Source: Phallusia fumigata (taxonomy: Eukaryota > Chordata > Ascidiacea > Phlebobranchia > Ascidiidae). Taken from it: a stretch of DNA of 64,000 nt. A program made the translations under genes and the position numbers. Shown here piece by piece: positions 63,401-64,000 of this stretch. The number at the start of each line of letters is the position of its first letter. Position 1 is the first letter of the stretch. Below the pieces are notes generated by a model. The model was not told the DNA's origin. It did not search any database and worked only from the letters and a program-made list of their open reading frames with translations. Location: assembly GCA_008931825.1 (NCBI GenBank), contig QXVZ01006765.1, positions 827 to 64,826 of the forward strand, given 5' to 3'.

Positions 63401-64000
63401 GTCTCGTTAGTTTCGGTTTGAAATTTTGTTTTCGGACGTTTTAACCCCTTCCGGGGATATGATAACAAAACCTACAACAGCATGTTAAACTGTCTGCACA
63501 AAATGAATATACTAATCGTATACCCAAGTGGCATTTTACGCTGTTGAACCCACTTAACTGAAAAGGTGTACATATGCCCATGCGTTTCCTTTCGCAGTTT
63601 ACTGGACGGATTGGACGAACCAAGACAGACCGAAACGTCCTTTATACGACGACGATGAAACATTGCCTGGCAGCGGATCCTGTTTGAAACCAGTCGCCAT
63701 ACAAGCACAGACCACAGACGGGGCGAGTACAGTTTGAACATTAGGGCTTGGTGTGTGAATTCAAAGAGCCAAAGCGTAACAAGGAGCTCGCACGTTTGTT
63801 TAACTTACTGCGTTACGTCACTTTGCGTTTCACACTGCTTTTGATTTTACAAAATACTTGCTTAATGGCAGTTTGGTAACGCACTTGATCACAGAAACAA
63901 TATTCAAACATCATCTGTTTTTCAGATTCCGGCGCGAGAATCTGGTGACGTATTTGAGACACTAAGTGCCAACGCTGGGTTGCTGTGCAGGGGAATTCAT
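54436..64000 (+). CDS. Secreted C-type lectin / heme peroxidase / WxxW-domain protein (3' end outside window)
   Basis: 23 exons in consistent phase, 1021 residues to the window edge: 54436-54487, 54982-55132, 55273-55360, 55737-55905, 56197-56347, 56884-56986, 57526-57679, 57840-57888, 57975-58084, 58324-58479, 58843-58986, 59291-59401, 60041-60172, 60438-60565, 60652-60765, 61071-61225, 61473-61609, 61814-61967, 62275-62444, 62658-62849, 63105-63338, 63598-63731, 63926-64000. Parts: signal peptide (1-17); C-type lectin 1 (about 18-154, WIGLDD, EPQ sugar-site variant); lectin 2 (about 155-290, WVGLDD, no EPN); animal heme peroxidase (about 306-860) with distal QFLAHD (His 385), RINE (Arg 527, Glu 530), proximal FRFGHTL (His 631) and NIQRGRDHG; a compressed WxxW-like domain (881-935); then WTDWTNQD starting a second. 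Expected to be extracellular, using peroxide. The last splice (donor at 63732) is inferred from domain continuity. Confidence 0.9.
57225..57425. repeat. Interspersed repeat split by a SINE-like insertion, peroxidase intron 6
   Basis: The outer parts, ccgaaactagaatcg (57227) and gcacccg...ctgcacta...ccttcga (57383-57423), match the block found at 23253 and 33413. Between them about 140 bp ends in aaataaactgaactgaact, the same kind of tail as the SINE-like repeat at 14520-14690. Confidence 0.55.

Noticed and set aside
63732-63737. TGA right after exon 22 of the lectin-peroxidase gene as the true end
   Set aside because: A GT donor overlaps it. The exon at 63926 continues the WxxW domain in frame (GLLCRG), so splicing is the better model. 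An isoform ending here remains possible.

Overview
The window looks like a piece of an ascidian (tunicate, Ciona-like) nuclear genome. It is AT-rich, and its compact genes have many short GT-AG introns. The gene families are deuterostome-type: BAAT/ACOT acyltransferases, HDC/AADC-type decarboxylases, an SLC23 transporter and an animal heme peroxidase. Short SINE-like and hAT-type non-autonomous repeats lie between and within the genes. The species is inferred, not proven. I rebuilt nine spliced protein-coding genes by hand from splice sites and reading phase. In every complete model the exon lengths add up to a whole number of codons.

Layout, left to right. 1-2034 is a CpG-rich satellite with a strict 139-bp period, broken by single-N gap marks. 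2645-13309 holds three tandem minus-strand BAAT/ACOT-family genes. 15027-34995 holds three minus-strand pyridoxal-phosphate decarboxylase genes (A, B, C) with decayed copies between them. B and C sit in two successive tandem units of about 10 kb (about 18.4-28.1 kb and 28.2-38.5 kb), and each unit contains an older duplication of about 1.2 kb and minisatellite blocks. 40933-43116 is a fourth BAAT/ACOT gene on the far side of the decarboxylase cluster. On the plus strand, 45486-53009 is a complete 12-exon SLC23 (nucleobase/ascorbate transporter) gene, with decayed copies of its exon 4 just upstream. 54436-64000 is a large secreted-protein gene that runs off the window.

The most interesting item is that last gene. 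It encodes a signal peptide, two C-type lectin domains, a complete animal heme-peroxidase domain and then one compressed and one ordinary WxxW (CILP/mucin CysD-type) domain. I do not know a described protein with this order of domains, and it could couple surface recognition to local oxidant production or cross-linking. The BAAT-type genes are also notable. All four carry a Cys nucleophile, as in bile-acid-CoA:amino acid N-acyltransferase, and not the Ser of the thioesterases. Three end in a peroxisomal targeting tripeptide, and the fourth lacks it but has a basic N-terminal extension, which suggests subfunctionalisation by compartment. The decarboxylases combine HDC-like and AADC-like residues.

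No CRISPR arrays, rRNA genes or functional tRNA genes were seen, and no recognisable autonomous transposon or viral coding region was found.
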